64,000 bases of DNA from Oegoconia quadripuncta. Its lineage: Eukaryota; Arthropoda; Insecta; Lepidoptera; Autostichidae. Each line of letters begins with the position of its first letter. The first letter of the stretch is position 1. The position numbers and the translations under genes were made by a program. The notes under the pieces are model-generated. The model did no database searches. It saw nothing but the letters and a program-made list of their open reading frames with translations, and was not told the DNA's origin. Positions 35,438 to 46,823 of this stretch are shown here, piece after piece. The stretch spans positions 5,604,413 through 5,668,412 of the forward strand of contig OX438751.1 of NCBI GenBank assembly GCA_949316235.1, written 5' to 3'.

Positions 35438-36426
35438 TCTATAGGTAGACGGTCTATTCGCTGAATATTACAAATCTTTAACTCTTGGGTCACCAGGTAT
35501 TTTACTGGAACAAATTAATTCATCTTAGGCTACATCGTCGCTATCCACCAGGAGAAATTGTGGCCAGACACGTCTCCAGTCCTTCATGAATGGTTTAGCT
35601 GGACTAGTGAAGAAATTCAGGATAACAATACTTGAAACCCGTGAAGATTTAGTCACGGTTAATTGTTTGCTTATTTGCAAATGATTCAAAAGCATGTTCA
35701 GCTAGTGAGAAGTAATTTCTACGCTCAACTAGTGCTCTGTTCGAAAAATTAAATAAATGGCCATGTGACCTTAAATATATGACACGTAAGGGTATAACTC
35801 TATTATTTATACCATTGATCGACGAATGGACAAATGGCATGAGGAAAGCGATCAATCACTAGCCCATGACACTTTTAACCCAAAGGTAAAGGTTGACACA
35901 TTTACAGTTATGATGTCACATTGTAGACTAAAGGGCAATTTTCACGTTATTTATATATACAGGGTAGATGCAAGGAATAGAATGCTATAAGTTCATATTG
36001 CCGTTTAATAATGACATGAAAGTTTCATACACACATCAAATTATAGAATTTTGTAAGATTTTTGGTCACCCTAGCACACACATTCGTCCGTCCCCGCACG
36101 TTGTCAGCCGGATCGATACCGCGGATAGCTGAGGCACGGATTATTCCGACCCGGACCGGTCGCCGATTAGGAAGAGTTGTGATAGAGTTTCGGATGTGTT
36201 ACGGAGATTCTTATTATGTTTATAGTTTTGGGTAATTGTGTGTCTGATACTTATTATGTGCAAAATAGTAGATTTACTTACTTGACTGACTTTCTATAGG
36301 TACATTAATGTAAGTAAGGCGAGTATCATACAGAGCCGCACGACATTGTCTTTGCAATATGCGGAATTATTTGCATGAAACCGTACGGGCTGCTTGGCAC
36401 ACGGAGGTCGTGTTTCTGTACGAAAA
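35438..36426. other. Single-copy-looking DNA, no gene
   Basis: It contains TATATACAGGGTAGATG at 35955 and GGTCACCCTAG at 36063, possibly ends of a small DNA transposon. A GC-rich patch lies at 36085-36180. The minus frame at 35649-35855 has no recognisable features. Confidence 0.35.
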
Positions 36427-36428
36427 TA

Positions 36429-36852
36429 TTGGGTCTTTACCTATGAAATTGGAGTTTTTTTTCTACGTTAATCGTATGTACCAATTCCTGCGATTTTCAA
36501 AGCTATATCCAAATTTGTTGTTTATTTGGAAAATGGAATATTATTTCAAGGTTTCACATGAAATATTTTTTTATTTCTGGGCTAAATCACATAATAGAAA
36601 AAAATTTGAACAGAGCTCTTTTTATGTGCTTCCCATAACCATTTCTTAGATTCGCTGAAACTTTTATAAAGCGGTTACTTTTAAAAATTAACGCTCCCTA
36701 TACTTAACTTAATGTTATCCGTTATTACACACAAAGTTTAGCTAAATTTGGATTTGCTGTTCCCAAAAAAAAAATCAAAAATGTTTGTATGGAGAAATCA
36801 GTCTTAATGAAATTCTTCATACAAAACGCCAATTTCATAGGTAAGGACCTAA
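36429..36852. mobile_element. Mariner-like MITE, 424 bp, TA target duplication
   Basis: The ends TTGGGTCTTTACCTATGAAA and (inverted) TTAGGTCCTTACCTATGAAA form ~26-bp inverted repeats with 3 mismatches. TA flanks both sides (36427, 36853). A second copy lies at 62217. It carries no transposase; the 96- and 75-codon frames across it are in both cases MITE sequence. It ends 0.9 kb upstream of the zinc-finger exon. Confidence 0.88.
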
Positions 36853-36854
36853 TA

Positions 36855-37735
36855 TTACATTGCGTTGGGCTTGTACGATGTGCCGCTATACCAGGCGGTT
36901 TATTGTAAACAATAGTACCTAAATGTACTGCAGAGATCAATAAGCAAACCATCCTGTTTGAGTTTGAAGCTCGATCCGAGGCCGAGTTATATTGATTCCA
37001 AATTCAAAATCACTCCATTTTCTAGACACTTCAAATTAGCTTTCCGGCCCGTATTCAGTTGGACAATAGGTGTTTGATTCGGTATCGGAGAGTTTTCAAT
37101 TTCGGATGCGTTTTTGTTTGAAACATTTGCCGATCCGGAATTCTATCGATTATAGAGCCATTTAGAATAATGGGGACATTATGCTAAACATCTGTCTACG
37201 ATTGCGGACGTATTGGCAACATTTCATAGAATTTCTGAGAAAAGGATCCAATTGTGAAATTCTCCAATAGCGCTTGGCCGCTACATCGCACAGTTATGCG
37301 GAATGCGCCTCATCATCTGCTTTATACAAAAAATTGAAACAACAATTGCACTTTGCCCTTACTAGTACTCCTCATTTTATATGAGTATAGGTTCAAATAG
37401 CTCTCCAACTCTTTATTTATTATACGAACTGACGGAGTATTCTTAAACAAGGCCGTTCGTATTTACTGTAAAATGGAATCGAGAGCTTTCGCCTGAATAC
37501 TAAAACGTTTCTTAAATTTAAGAGCCCCTAAACATCATATTGGCACATTCGTGTCATTGACATTCAAAGTGAGCTGAATGATGTCTAAAGGACTCCTAAA
37601 GTTAAGAAGCCTTAATATTCAGAAGTACGACCACACGCGGATTTAGGAAATATCTATTCACTTTTAATTTTAAGGCGTCACAACCTTCTTTTCTTCTGTC
37701 CTCCAATATTTCAACAAAATCACCTTTGTCCTCAG
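36855..37735. other. Intronic DNA before the zinc-finger exon
   Basis: No exon encoding the preceding fingers is visible. The last 60 bp contain a pyrimidine-rich tract (TTCTTTTCTTCTGTCCTCC) and end CCTTTGTCCTCAG, the acceptor. Around 37040-37250 is a GC-balanced patch (CCGGCCCGTATTCAGTTGG) that may be a transposon relic. Confidence 0.6.
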
Positions 37736-38002
37736 GCGAGAAACCCCACAAATGCCAGGTCTGCGGAAAAGCGTTCAGCCAGAGTTCGAACTTGATCACC
37801 CATTCGCGCAAGCACACTGGTTTCAAACCTTTCGCCTGCGAGCTGTGTGGAAGAGCATTCCAGAGGAAGGTGGATCTGCGCCGGCACAGGGAGACCCAGC
37901 ACGCGGACCTGAGGGCTCCTCAACCTCATATGCAGCCGCCGCATACAGACGTCCATACGATGCATGCGCCTGATATGCATGCGGTTGCCGACCATCGGAT
38001 AG
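37736..38002 (+). CDS. sens: Senseless/GFI1-family zinc-finger transcription factor, penultimate exon
   Basis: This exon encodes two adjacent C2H2 zinc fingers of the GFI1/Senseless type. The first reads [18 protein letters not shown] and continues to SRKH (C-x2-C-x12-H-x3-H). After the linker HTGFKPFAC, the second reads [17 protein letters not shown] with RETQH (C-x2-C-x12-H-x4-H). The [19 protein letters not shown] and [14 protein letters not shown] strings are hallmarks of vertebrate GFI1 and insect Senseless, which are nuclear sequence-specific regulators (in flies, of sensory-organ precursor fate). A His/Pro/Met-rich linker follows. The exon opens after a pyrimidine-rich tract and CAG at 37733-37735, in phase 1, so the first base of the GEKP glycine codon comes from an upstream exon. 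It ends at AG|GTGAGT (38003), also phase 1. Earlier fingers and the N-terminus are not visible in the window. The paralogue could be sens or sens-2; the family call is firm. Confidence 0.93.
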
Positions 38003-38560
38003 GTGAGTGTAAATCTCTTGATGTTATCAAATGATTAATATAACTAAATATAAATTAAGTCATCATCGTCATATCAGTCACAGAACGTGTACTGTTGGAC
38101 ATGGCCACAAATTTCCAAAGCCACCAGTTAAACGTGACCTGCATCCAGGAACTACCAGCGGTGGTCTCCACTCTAGGACTTTTGCTTATATTTTAAATAT
38201 TATTTTTATTTTGGGGCTCAGATCTGCCGAACGAGTAAAAGAATCTCTGAAATGACAAAAATCAATTAAACCTTAGAAGAATATTGCTGCAGGTAGGTAG
38301 ATCTCAAGGAAAATGGAGTTTTGTCACTATGTCATCCTAGCCGGAGCTGGAACTCCTGAATCCTAGTTGATTAACTGATGAGGCTGATATATTGCTGACT
38401 AGAGATTGACATCAGATGAAGAAATATATAGGTTTATCAGAAGGGTGATAGGTACATAGTATTTCAGTCTTGCTTAGGTAGGATGTTAGTGTGATTGATT
38501 TTGATGGGTATATTAAAATTTAGGTACTGATAACTGATTAAATCAATCCATTGTTCTCAG
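38003..38560 (+). other. Last intron of the zinc-finger gene (558 bp, phase 1)
   Basis: The intron starts GTGAGT and ends TTCTCAG. Splicing it out keeps the frame open from the zinc fingers to the stop. An open frame at 38031-38255 lies wholly inside it and is not a gene; part of that frame is an old RTE tail in antisense. Confidence 0.85.
38062..38175 (-). mobile_element. RTE-type LINE 3' tail inside the last intron
   Basis: It opens CATCATCGTCATATCAG and continues with the same order of words as the RTE tail at 16938-17080 (CAGAACGTG..ACTG..GGACATGGCC, then CACAAATTTCCAAAG). This is the 3' end of a retrotransposon inserted antisense to the zinc-finger gene. It is degenerate and 5'-truncated. 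Confidence 0.5.
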
Positions 38561-38655
38561 ATCTCCGTCCACCTCATGATATGCGGCCTCAACACGACTT
38601 CAGAGCTCCACACATGAGCACCTCAGTGCCGCCACTGCAGCCACTGGCCTCCTGA
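38561..38655 (+). CDS. sens: Senseless/GFI1-family factor, terminal coding exon with stop
   Basis: After a pyrimidine-rich stretch and TTCTCAG ending at 38560, the frame resumes in phase 1: the G at 38002 joins AT to make Asp. The exon encodes a short low-complexity tail, starting DLRPPHDMRPQHDF and ending SVPPLQPLAS, then TGA at 38653-38655. It continues the His/Pro/Met-rich composition of the previous exon, which supports the join. No domain is expected here. A 3' UTR should follow; AATAAA-type signals occur near 39073 and 39154, but I cannot say which is used. Confidence 0.85.
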
Positions 38656-41600
38656 ACCTCAACTGCCTTTGCGCCTGCCAACTGGCGTTGAGGCTCTTAC
38701 CACTTAGATCTTGAAAGTTGAGGCAATACCTTAACGACAGGACTCTGAAATAGGTTAGAATGCAATGTTCAATTTCGCTCTGTCAGTGCGAATGTTTACC
38801 AGTTTACCAAAGATTATTCTTATTTTATTGTGATTTTAGAGTATAATTAGATTATTAAAATAAGTCACAATTATAGGTATAGGTATCCAATCCAATAAGC
38901 TGTGGTACAACATAATAATGAATATTCAGTAATTCATTCTTCATTCTTTTTTAAGGATGAACCCACACTCCCTTGCGACTTCGTAATGACGCAGTAGTAT
39001 GTTTCTAGAAGGCTTCTTGTCTTATGCCAAGAAAATCATATTTCCTTCTCTGCATTAGAAATACACAAGGAAATAAATGGGCAAATGTAACTGCTATACA
39101 GCAACATTTAACGCGTGTTATTAATTGCACATTAGTTTTACTGTCTCTTTAACAATAAAAAGACACTCAGAGCATAATTAGAGGGAAGAGAGTCGCGATT
39201 ACTCTTTATTTTAAAACCACTTCTAGAAGTCTTTTAGAAGAGTACAGAAGAAGCAAAGTCATAAGCGGAAAACGCAAGCATGGAGAGTGACTGTCATTCT
39301 AGAGCCTACATAAAATACTGTTTTGCACGATTTTGAGCTAAAATTGTGATCGAAACATGTTGTACATATTAAGAACGTATGTAGGTACGTAGATCGTAAA
39401 GTTAAACATGAGGATGATTTAAGGTTCACTATATCCAGTTTAACTTTTGCCTTGTTATAGATAGTGTCAATTGTCTCTTTTATTCAAATAAGTATTCCCT
39501 CGTTTCTTTACAATTATCAATACTCAACATAGACACTATTAATACTTTGATGTTCAGAAGTTTTGAGACTTTTTAGTGGTCTTTGCAAATATATTTTGGA
39601 TTTTTACTGACAATATTGAGCATACTTTTAAGCATAACATTCCGCCGCTAATCCCACCTTTTTTTTAATTGCACGAACGAAAGTGTGCTAAGTTGTTACA
39701 CATGTGAAATATCTTAATTTACCATCAAAACGTTATGTAAGAATAAACTGTTATTAAATTTATCAAGGCATAACTAAGAAAATACTACCATACTCTACAT
39801 TCCCGCGTTGCGCAATTTGTAATATTTTACAATAATGGTATTTAATTATGACCAGTTCTATAATTCCAGTTAATTATAATACAACCGTCAGTCGTATCAT
39901 TCTTCATTATTTTTATGACACTGATTTAAATTAGAAATTTGTTTCAAAAAGCTTTGGGCACAAATAATTTTACACAATTTAATGTTTGAACAAATATGAA
40001 AAACATGCACAAATTGTTAATATTATATCTGCTGTTCGCACGTGTTTTTCATAACTTCATGTTATATGTACACGTACATGGTGTACTAGATCTCTATGAA
40101 AAGTTCTGCATTTCAGAGACCAACAATTAAATCGCTTTATTTCACTTATAAATACTTATAATTTGATTTTCCATAATTTTTCCATGTTCCAATATCTGAA
40201 ATTTTCCAACTTTCCTAGTTGGCTTTCACAATATAGTTCCATATTATTTTATATATAAAAAAAATATTGGTATTAAACTAGCGATATATATAACTTATAA
40301 TTGGATCGAATATGTGACTTTTTATGCGACATAAGCGATTTGACATTTTGGTCTCTAAAAGGGTCAAGCAATTTAATAAAATTACATGATGTACGTAATT
40401 TAATTAAATCATATTTATTAATTACCGTAGATGATTAATGATAAGTTAAACCCATCTCGTTGTTATTATTAGGATGTATGTATGTATTAAAGCCTATTTC
40501 ATAAAATTAGATAGGGTAAATAATGTACAAAATGTTGTTTATTTTTATGACAAATTAAGCAACTACACCTAGAATAATAAGTAGCCCATCTTCATTTTAC
40601 ATAAGATGTGAAATCCATAATGCCAAAGTCGCATAGCAATATAGCAAACTTGTAAATATCACCTAAAAATTGTTCATTAAAATTTTTTATTGCAAGTTAT
40701 TAACACAAAAGAAATATATTCTGCAATGTTATGGTACGCGCATTGTTTTCTTTCTATTCAGTAATTTTAGAAATTAATTATTTGATATAAGTGTAATTAT
40801 GTATAAAAGTGTATTCTAATCACCATGTAATATCTCGAAACTGTAAAATTTATGTTATATTTGTTATTCTGTGTAAATAATGTACATTTGTTAGGCTATA
40901 CAAACGAATCCAAAGAGAAATGTGCAATCGTAATGTCATACCTAATATTACAAGTTATTATTATAAACAATTGTCACTTCAATAAAACGATGATGTATCA
41001 ACCAATGTCTTATTATTACTATACCTTTACTTTAGGCACAGTTACCCAACATGTATAGCTACAACGGTTCTCTGCATTTTCGCTGAAAATTGTTTGGCCG
41101 ATTATCACTTATACACACTTATCACTTCGCAGAAATTTATTTCACCGAATAATCATTTGCCAACTTGTCATATAATTTTATGTTATTTCCCAACCTCACA
41201 GTTACCAACTGTACGTTTGATCTGCTTTTTATAATGACACTTTTCAAAATGTCAACTTTCAAGTAGAGTAATATTCCTTTAGTTGTTTATTATTTATTAT
41301 TTCTCCATGCATATATGTCAACCTAACAGAATACCCTTACAACCTAACCAACAGATGTAGGGGTGCCTCGAACTCCCGTGCTCGCTTCGCTCGCACCCGC
41401 CCTATAAACGTTTTGTATAGAACTTACCTACGTTCATCAAAATTATTGTCATTTCTTTTTAGAAGACAGCTTAGATAGATCAATTTATCAACGTAGGAAA
41501 AAGGAACTGTTACACTGACGAAATGTTATTCGTCTAATAGTTGTGTGACCTAGTAAAAGATTTGACAAATGATAAATATCCCAAGCGTTTTGTGTCACTA

Positions 41601-42200
41601 TAATAACAGGTTAACAATAATTCTACCCAACCAGTGTCCCAACACTATGCGGTCTTTAAACTTAGAACATGGAACATTCCGGGCAGTAGTACATTATAAC
41701 GAAGTTAAAAGCACACAGTACCTACATAATTTATATAACTTTATATAACTTTATATAGGCTTTAATAATTATAAAATGTACCTTCCGTTGAAAATTATTT
41801 ATGAAACAACAAAACACCCCCTTCTAAGTCCGCACATTGTGACAGGCACGGGAACCCTACACTACGCGTGACCCGGCACACACTTGACCGCTTTTTTATT
41901 ATTAGGTAGTGCAATGTAGGCATATACTATTAAAAAGTGCTTCAGGTGCCTAATCTAAATCCTTTAACAGGCTTCGCACATTTTGGCTCGATATACCTTT
42001 TTCGTTACACGTTGTAAGAGGGCGGATACACAAACCTCACACCTGAAGATAAGGTATTTAAAATATTAAAGGTAGCAAATTTTTCAGGAAGAAAACACTC
42101 TCTTACTTTTAATAGTAAGAAAAACTGCGTTCACATATTTTAATGAAAAGCTTACCTGCGTCGTGAATCGACTGAAAGCAAAAACAACACACCTTTTTTA
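38656..42200. other. 3.5 kb downstream of the zinc-finger gene, no further gene
   Basis: It is very AT-rich, with possible 3' UTR in the first several hundred bases (AATAAA near 39073, 39154, 39744). CGTGCTCGCTTCGCTCGCAC at 41381 is a small GC palindrome-like patch. No exon, RNA gene or clear transposon was identified. Confidence 0.45.
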
Positions 42201-42204
42201 TTGT

Positions 42205-42437
42205 TGACGACCGGTTGGTGTAGTGGATAGTGACCCTGTCAGCGAAACCAACGGTTGCGGGTTTGAATCCGGCGACGGGTAAATGTTTGTGTGATGAATA
42301 CGAACATTTATTCCCGAGTCATGGATGTTTATATAAATATATATGTAAGTTTATCCGTTATCTAGTTTCCATAGTACAAGCTTTGCTTAGTTTGGGATTA
42401 GATGATTGGTGTAAGTATCCCAAATATTTATTTATTA
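42205..42437 (+). mobile_element. SINE-C, full-length copy with 10-bp target duplication
   Basis: The tRNA-like head is GACCGGTTGGTGTAGTGGAT, with box B GCGGGTTTGAATCCGGCG. The body runs through CCCGAGTCATGGATGTTT and CAAGCTTTGCTTAGTTTGGG. TTTTTATTGT occurs at 42195-42204 and 42438-42447. Confidence 0.9.
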
Positions 42438-42480
42438 TTTTTATTGTACTAATAAATAGAGAGAATTAACTAACTTCTGT

Positions 42481-42592
42481 AGAAATGGAAGCCACGCGCT
42501 GGCAATCGCAGCTTAGGACGTCCAGCCACAAGATGAACTTCTTCACTTCACTCGAGAAATCTATGAACGAGGCCTATGTTCAGCAGTCAGTT
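42481..42592 (+). mobile_element. RTE-type LINE tail fragment
   Basis: CGCTGGCAATCGCAGCTTAGG then GAGGCCTATGTTCAGCAGTC. The GGCCTATGTTCAGCAGT word also ends the 46.8-kb fragment. Only the last ~110 bp remain. Confidence 0.6.
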
Positions 42593-42596
42593 TAAA

Positions 42597-42925
42597 CCGC
42601 CTCCGTGGCTCAATGTAAACAACATTGGATTTACGATTCGGAGGTCGCGGGTTGGATCCCCAGCGGGGTACATGTTTAAGTATTCGGTTTGGTTGGTTGT
42701 AGGGAATATTAAATATCCGCCTGGCTAGCTACTACCATCTTATCTAAATCTGCCGCCAAACAGCAATGTTAACAGTATTGTTGTGTTCCGGTTGTCAGAG
42801 GTAAGATAACCAGTCCCCCAAATGTGTTGGGGTTTACGGGCCAGTACGCTTCCACCTTCGACCTCATCATCACTTAACATCAGGTGTGATTAAGGTGAAG
42901 TACCAAACCGTTGTGCATAAAAAAA
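42597..42925 (+). mobile_element. SINE-A, full-length copy
   Basis: It is complete from CCGCCTCCGTGGCTCAATG, with GGTCGCGGGTTGGATCCCC as box B, to GTTGTGCATAAAAAAA. Its poly(A) abuts the truncated LINE-a directly. Confidence 0.92.
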
Positions 42926-42926
42926 T

Positions 42927-43337
42927 GTTCAACGTCGCGCAGTCCGAATTGTCGGCCAAGAGAGTCTCACTGACCGACTGGATCCCCTGGCGTTGCGAAG
43001 AGACGTCGCGTCCCTCTGCATTCTCTATCGCATATTTCATGGGGAGTGTTCTGAAGAACTGTTCGAGCTAATACCCGCTGCTCAATTTAACCGATACACT
43101 TCTCGGAGAAAATTAAATTTCCATCCACATCACCTGGATGAGTGGAAGTCTACCACCGTACGTTTCTCAAGAAACTTCTTACCACGTATGACCACCCTGT
43201 GGAACGGACTTCCGGCAGCGGTATTCCCTAACGAGTACGACATTGGAACCTTCAAGAAACGAGCCTACACCTTCCTCAAAGGCCGGCAACGCATCTGTGA
43301 CCCTTTTAGTGTTGCGGGTGTCCATGGGCGGCGGTGA
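42927..43337 (+). pseudogene. LINE-a reverse-transcriptase protein, intact C-terminal 136 residues
   Basis: The frame is open from the 5' break to TGA. It encodes [66 protein letters not shown] and [18 protein letters not shown]. The RRDV..L..F.R..HG.CS..L..L.P pattern and the NFLPR-T-LWN-LP block are characteristic of the C-terminus of Jockey-like insect non-LTR retrotransposons. The rest of the element is missing (5' truncation), so this copy cannot move. The lack of stops suggests recent insertion. Confidence 0.9.
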
Positions 43338-43398
43338 TTGCTTTCCATCAGGTGACCCGCATGCTCGTTTGCCGCCCTCTCATAAAAAAAAAAAAAAA
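43338..43398 (+). mobile_element. LINE-a 3' UTR and poly(A)
   Basis: TTGCTTTCCATCAGGTGACC to CCGCCCTCTCAT, then 15 A. AAAAAAATG borders the element on both sides, a possible target duplication within the SINE-A tail. Confidence 0.85.
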
Positions 43399-44106
43399 TG
43401 ATATAAGTACTTCATTTGCATGCAATTTAGCTATACTTTTTGTAAAAAAAAACTTTCATTCAGCCAGTACCGACCCTATGGGGAACCGCGAGATAGAAGG
43501 ACTTAGAGATATCTCCTTATTTCGGCAACAGTACTTGTTTTTCAGGAGTGCTTAATATTTTCAGTCACCCCTCATTTTGTGTGAAACCAGAGAAGTCACT
43601 CTGTCGGTCTTAAATCGCAATACCTCGTGTTTCTTCTCGCTAATGGCGGAATCAAATTAAGATCAGTTTCGCCATCAGAATTTGTTTACATAATTCGTTG
43701 ATTTTTGAGTAGGTTCATGTTACAGAAGTCTGTGAACGTTACCCGATACATACGAACCTAATAATTGAAGTTGAAGACCATCAGCAAATCGCTTATGTTA
43801 ACATCATGCAAGATATGATAGCGTGGAATTAATTAATTAATTCTTCACTCTGCACAAAAAAAAATCAATAAAAGACATATTGTACAAGTGCCTAAAATTT
43901 AGAAAACTCTGAAGCGAATATATCATTCAAATACATCAAACAACTGAAATATCTTCGAAATTGCTTAAGAGGGTCTTATTCCGTCCAGTAGCGCCCTCAT
44001 TCGATAAATTAAAATTTCTTTTTAGGTTTAGGTTTTAGACTTTATTTCTCAAAGAATATTTACACAACATTCACTTAATTGAGAAACACAACTTAACATT
44101 TAGTAA
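43399..44106. other. No gene recognised
   Basis: AT-rich DNA. A short block at 43465-43640 (CAGTACCGACCCTATGGGG) has no assigned identity. Confidence 0.4.
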
Positions 44107-44112
44107 GTATTT

Positions 44113-44163
44113 TGAAATGAAATGAAATGAAACGAAACGAAACGAAATGAAATGAAATGAAAA
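44113..44163. repeat. AAATG/AAACG pentanucleotide microsatellite
   Basis: Ten GAAAT/GAAAC units form the LINE 3' tail. Confidence 0.9.
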
Positions 44164-44801
44164 TCATTTATTCATGTAGGCAATACAATATGCACTTATG
44201 AACGTCATTTGTTTTTTAAACTACCACTAGCTCGGAACGCGACCACTACTGAGAAGAGCTAGCGAGAAACTCAGAGGGTTTGTCTCTTTTCACCAACATT
44301 CTCAGAAGGGGTTGCTAAACTAATACAGTACATATCACAAAACAAAAGTAAATTGAACAGTAAGATAAAAAATGTAGTGAGAGGGTAGGTAAATGTTTCA
44401 ACACTTTTCTTCCACGGATATGGTATTAGTGATAGTGAGTGGTAAATTATGTATGCGCATTGGCATGTATTTGTGTGTATAGATGTAAATCCTTCGAGTG
44501 ATAATTTTATAGGATTTAGTAGTTACATATTGTTAATAATTTTTTATTTTGTGGATGTGGAAATAAAGAAAGAGTTGAGATTTTAAACTACATAAGTATG
44601 TGTATATAATTATTTGTATTTTTATTTAAGTAATGTATGTATGTGTTATGTATTTGTAAATATAAGTGTGTATTTATATGTTTGTATTTAGATATCTACA
44701 TGTGTTTACTGTAACACCCAAATCACTATGAATGAGGTGGGACGGATATGAGCTACTTTTTTATTTTTTTTATTTTTTTATTATTATTATTGTTTTTATT
44801 C

Positions 44802-45050
44802 TTATTGTATTAATTCTACAGAGTCTTCAATATGTTCCTTAAGACGCATTTTAAAGATATTTATTGAGGTAGATTCTTTTATATAATTTGGCAAGTTGTT
44901 ATACATCAGTATACTACCATATTTAATATTTCGTTTGCCGTAAGATTCTGTTCGTGAATCTCTTGTTTGTATTTGGTGTTTTCTGCGAGTATTGAAACGA
45001 GGATGTTTAGGATGTAGTACAATATTTGTGTGAATAATATTATTTATCAT
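44802..45050 (-). pseudogene. LINE reverse-transcriptase C-terminus
   Basis: It encodes NTRRKHQIQTRDSRTESYG, KYGSILMYNNLPNYIKES and IFKMRLKEHIEDS. The NTR..x..YG..S..YN.LP..IK....FK..LK pattern is the usual C-terminal end of CR1/Jockey-like reverse transcriptases. An in-frame stop lies ~11 codons upstream of the first Met, so the protein is dead. Confidence 0.8.
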
Positions 45051-45497
45051 TTTATATATTAATATACAGGTCTTGTACGCTTATAATTGTTTTATATGCA
45101 TTATTCCTGTTTCATTGTTAAATACACAATAAATCAAAAAAATCGCTGTGACCCGTACTCTAGAAGCCTAAAAGCTAATTATAAATATTAGGAACCTAAA
45201 TAGTATTAATTACGGTTATTTTCGAAAATTTCGAATTATCTACTGATAAAAACAGCCACTTTTTATAAAAATCGTGAATTCTGGAAAGTAACCTCATCAA
45301 AGCTATTTAGGTATTATTTCCAATTAGCTTTTACAACTATACTCTTGTATTTCGTCGTTTTCAGCAATAACCTTTAATGGAATTATCTTGTAAATAGATT
45401 ATTGTAATTGATATTCTGTAACTCAAGAATAGTGAAAACTTCATTAATATCGATAGATATATCTAGTACTACTCGACTTATACAATGGCACGATCTT

Positions 45498-45655
45498 CAT
45501 CCCAAATGAGGTGGTCACTTCTCAAACATTAGCGTTTGGGTGTTCCAATCATCGAAACATACAGAAATGCACACGTGGTTGGGGGTGAGCTCATCGCTGT
45601 TAAAACATGCATTTCTAAAGATGTTATTTGGTGAAAATTCCCATAGTCGCCTTAG
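45498..45655 (-). repeat. Rep-E copy
   Basis: CATCCCAAATGAGGTGGTCA, CATTAGCGTTTGGGTGTTCC, AATGCACACGTGGTTGGGGG and AGATGTTATTTGGTGAA appear in family order. Confidence 0.7.
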
Positions 45656-46043
45656 TTCTTAAAAATAGAAATACAGGCGGTTAATAATGAAGGTATTGCT
45701 CGTCGGTATACAACTATATAGGTAGCACTATTACTTGTACAAATGGCTGTATACCCACACACATAGATCAACCATTAGGTTAATGATCAATCGATCATAA
45801 CATCGCAAACATTGAATCACCCGTAAAGGAAGACAAACAAACCTTGTTACCAAAGAATCAGGTCTATTCGATAATTGGATTAATTTCCATTCTATGGCAA
45901 CGTGATCCGTTCCTACCAGTCAAAGGTGTGTTTAGGAATTTTTAGTTTTTTTTTTAATTCATCTTCATCTTGCTCCGATAAATTTGAGAAAGATAGATGG
46001 CGCCTTTCATTATTAGTGGGTAGTGAATAGGCTAAAGTTCTTG

Positions 46044-46162
46044 ACAATACAAATACTCTTTATTGCGCAAAATAATTTACAATAATTTTTGATGATAACA
46101 ATAGAACACAATTAGGCGGTCTTATCACTAAAAGCGATCTCTTCCAGACAACCCACAGCTAT
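46044..46162 (-). mobile_element. Rep-F LINE 3' end
   Basis: It is nearly identical to 17902-18026 (CACTAAAAGCG instead of CATTAAAAGCG). The high identity of two copies 28 kb apart points to recent activity of the parent LINE. Confidence 0.78.
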
Positions 46163-46767
46163 GGGACATTCTTGACTTGCCTATAACAAATTTTCTTTTT
46201 GTAAATCCATTGAACGTGCACTTTATTAATTACTGCGAGCACTTAATAAACTACTGACAGCACAAAATATACTAAGATAATAGCACAGCCAACATCGTTA
46301 TCCACATCATAATAATGTTGGTAATTCATTTTTAAAGATATAAGTAACACTTTCAGTACTCAAATTTATACATTAGTAATCTACTTGTCACCAATCACAA
46401 AATAAATTTATAAAGGCAGTTTAATCCGTTTCAATGAATTAGTTTCTCTATTTATTAATATTAATAGCATTCAGAGTATCAGTAACTATTTACTTCGACT
46501 TATTTAATGTACTAACCTAGTCACTGGTCAAGTGGATAAGGTAAAAAAAATTATCCATTTATCCACAAGATGGACGAATGACCTAACAAAGGTTGAGGGA
46601 AGTCGCCAGATGCAGGCGGCTTCCAATCGGTCACTATAGAAATCTATCAGTGTTGTCTATTTCATCATAATTGACCCGCCAAAATTGCCAAACAACCGAC
46701 TTTAGAGTTCAGCAACAATCAATATATCGTCAAATTAAATATACTATATGGGTTTGTATCTGGAATT
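46163..46767. other. No gene recognised
   Basis: AT-rich single-copy-looking DNA. GGAAGTCGCCAGATGCAGGCG at 46599 is a short GC patch. Confidence 0.4.
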
Positions 46768-46823
46768 CTATGGGGGAGGCCTATGTTCAGCAGTGGACGG
46801 CCTGTGGCTGATGATGATGGATT
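46768..46823 (+). mobile_element. RTE-type LINE terminal fragment
   Basis: CTATGGGGGAGGCCTATGTT, CAGCAGTGGACGGCCTGTGG and CTGATGATGATGG make the canonical 3' end. Only ~55 bp are kept. Confidence 0.7.

Larger units (their letters stand above)
44107..45150 (-). mobile_element. LINE with CATTT-repeat tail (CR1-like), 5'-truncated
   Basis: The element is on the minus strand. The C-terminal coding part ends at 44802 and is followed by a ~700-bp 3' UTR. That UTR includes CTCTGAGTTTCTCGCTAGCTC and CCTACATGAATAAATGATTTTC, and ends in (CATTT/CGTTT)n at 44113-44163. Microsatellite rather than poly(A) ends are known from CR1-type LINEs. Confidence 0.75.

Noticed and set aside
36359..36952. Open frames of 96 and 75 codons
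   Set aside because: They cover the mariner-like MITE, whose sequence recurs at 62.2 kb with different open frames.
38031..38255. 74-codon open frame after the zinc-finger exon
   Set aside because: It lies wholly within the last intron and partly covers an antisense LINE tail.
42205..42290. tRNA-like sequence with A and B boxes
   Set aside because: It is the head of SINE-C: the acceptor stem does not close, and the same head recurs at 21.2 and 26.8 kb followed by the same body.
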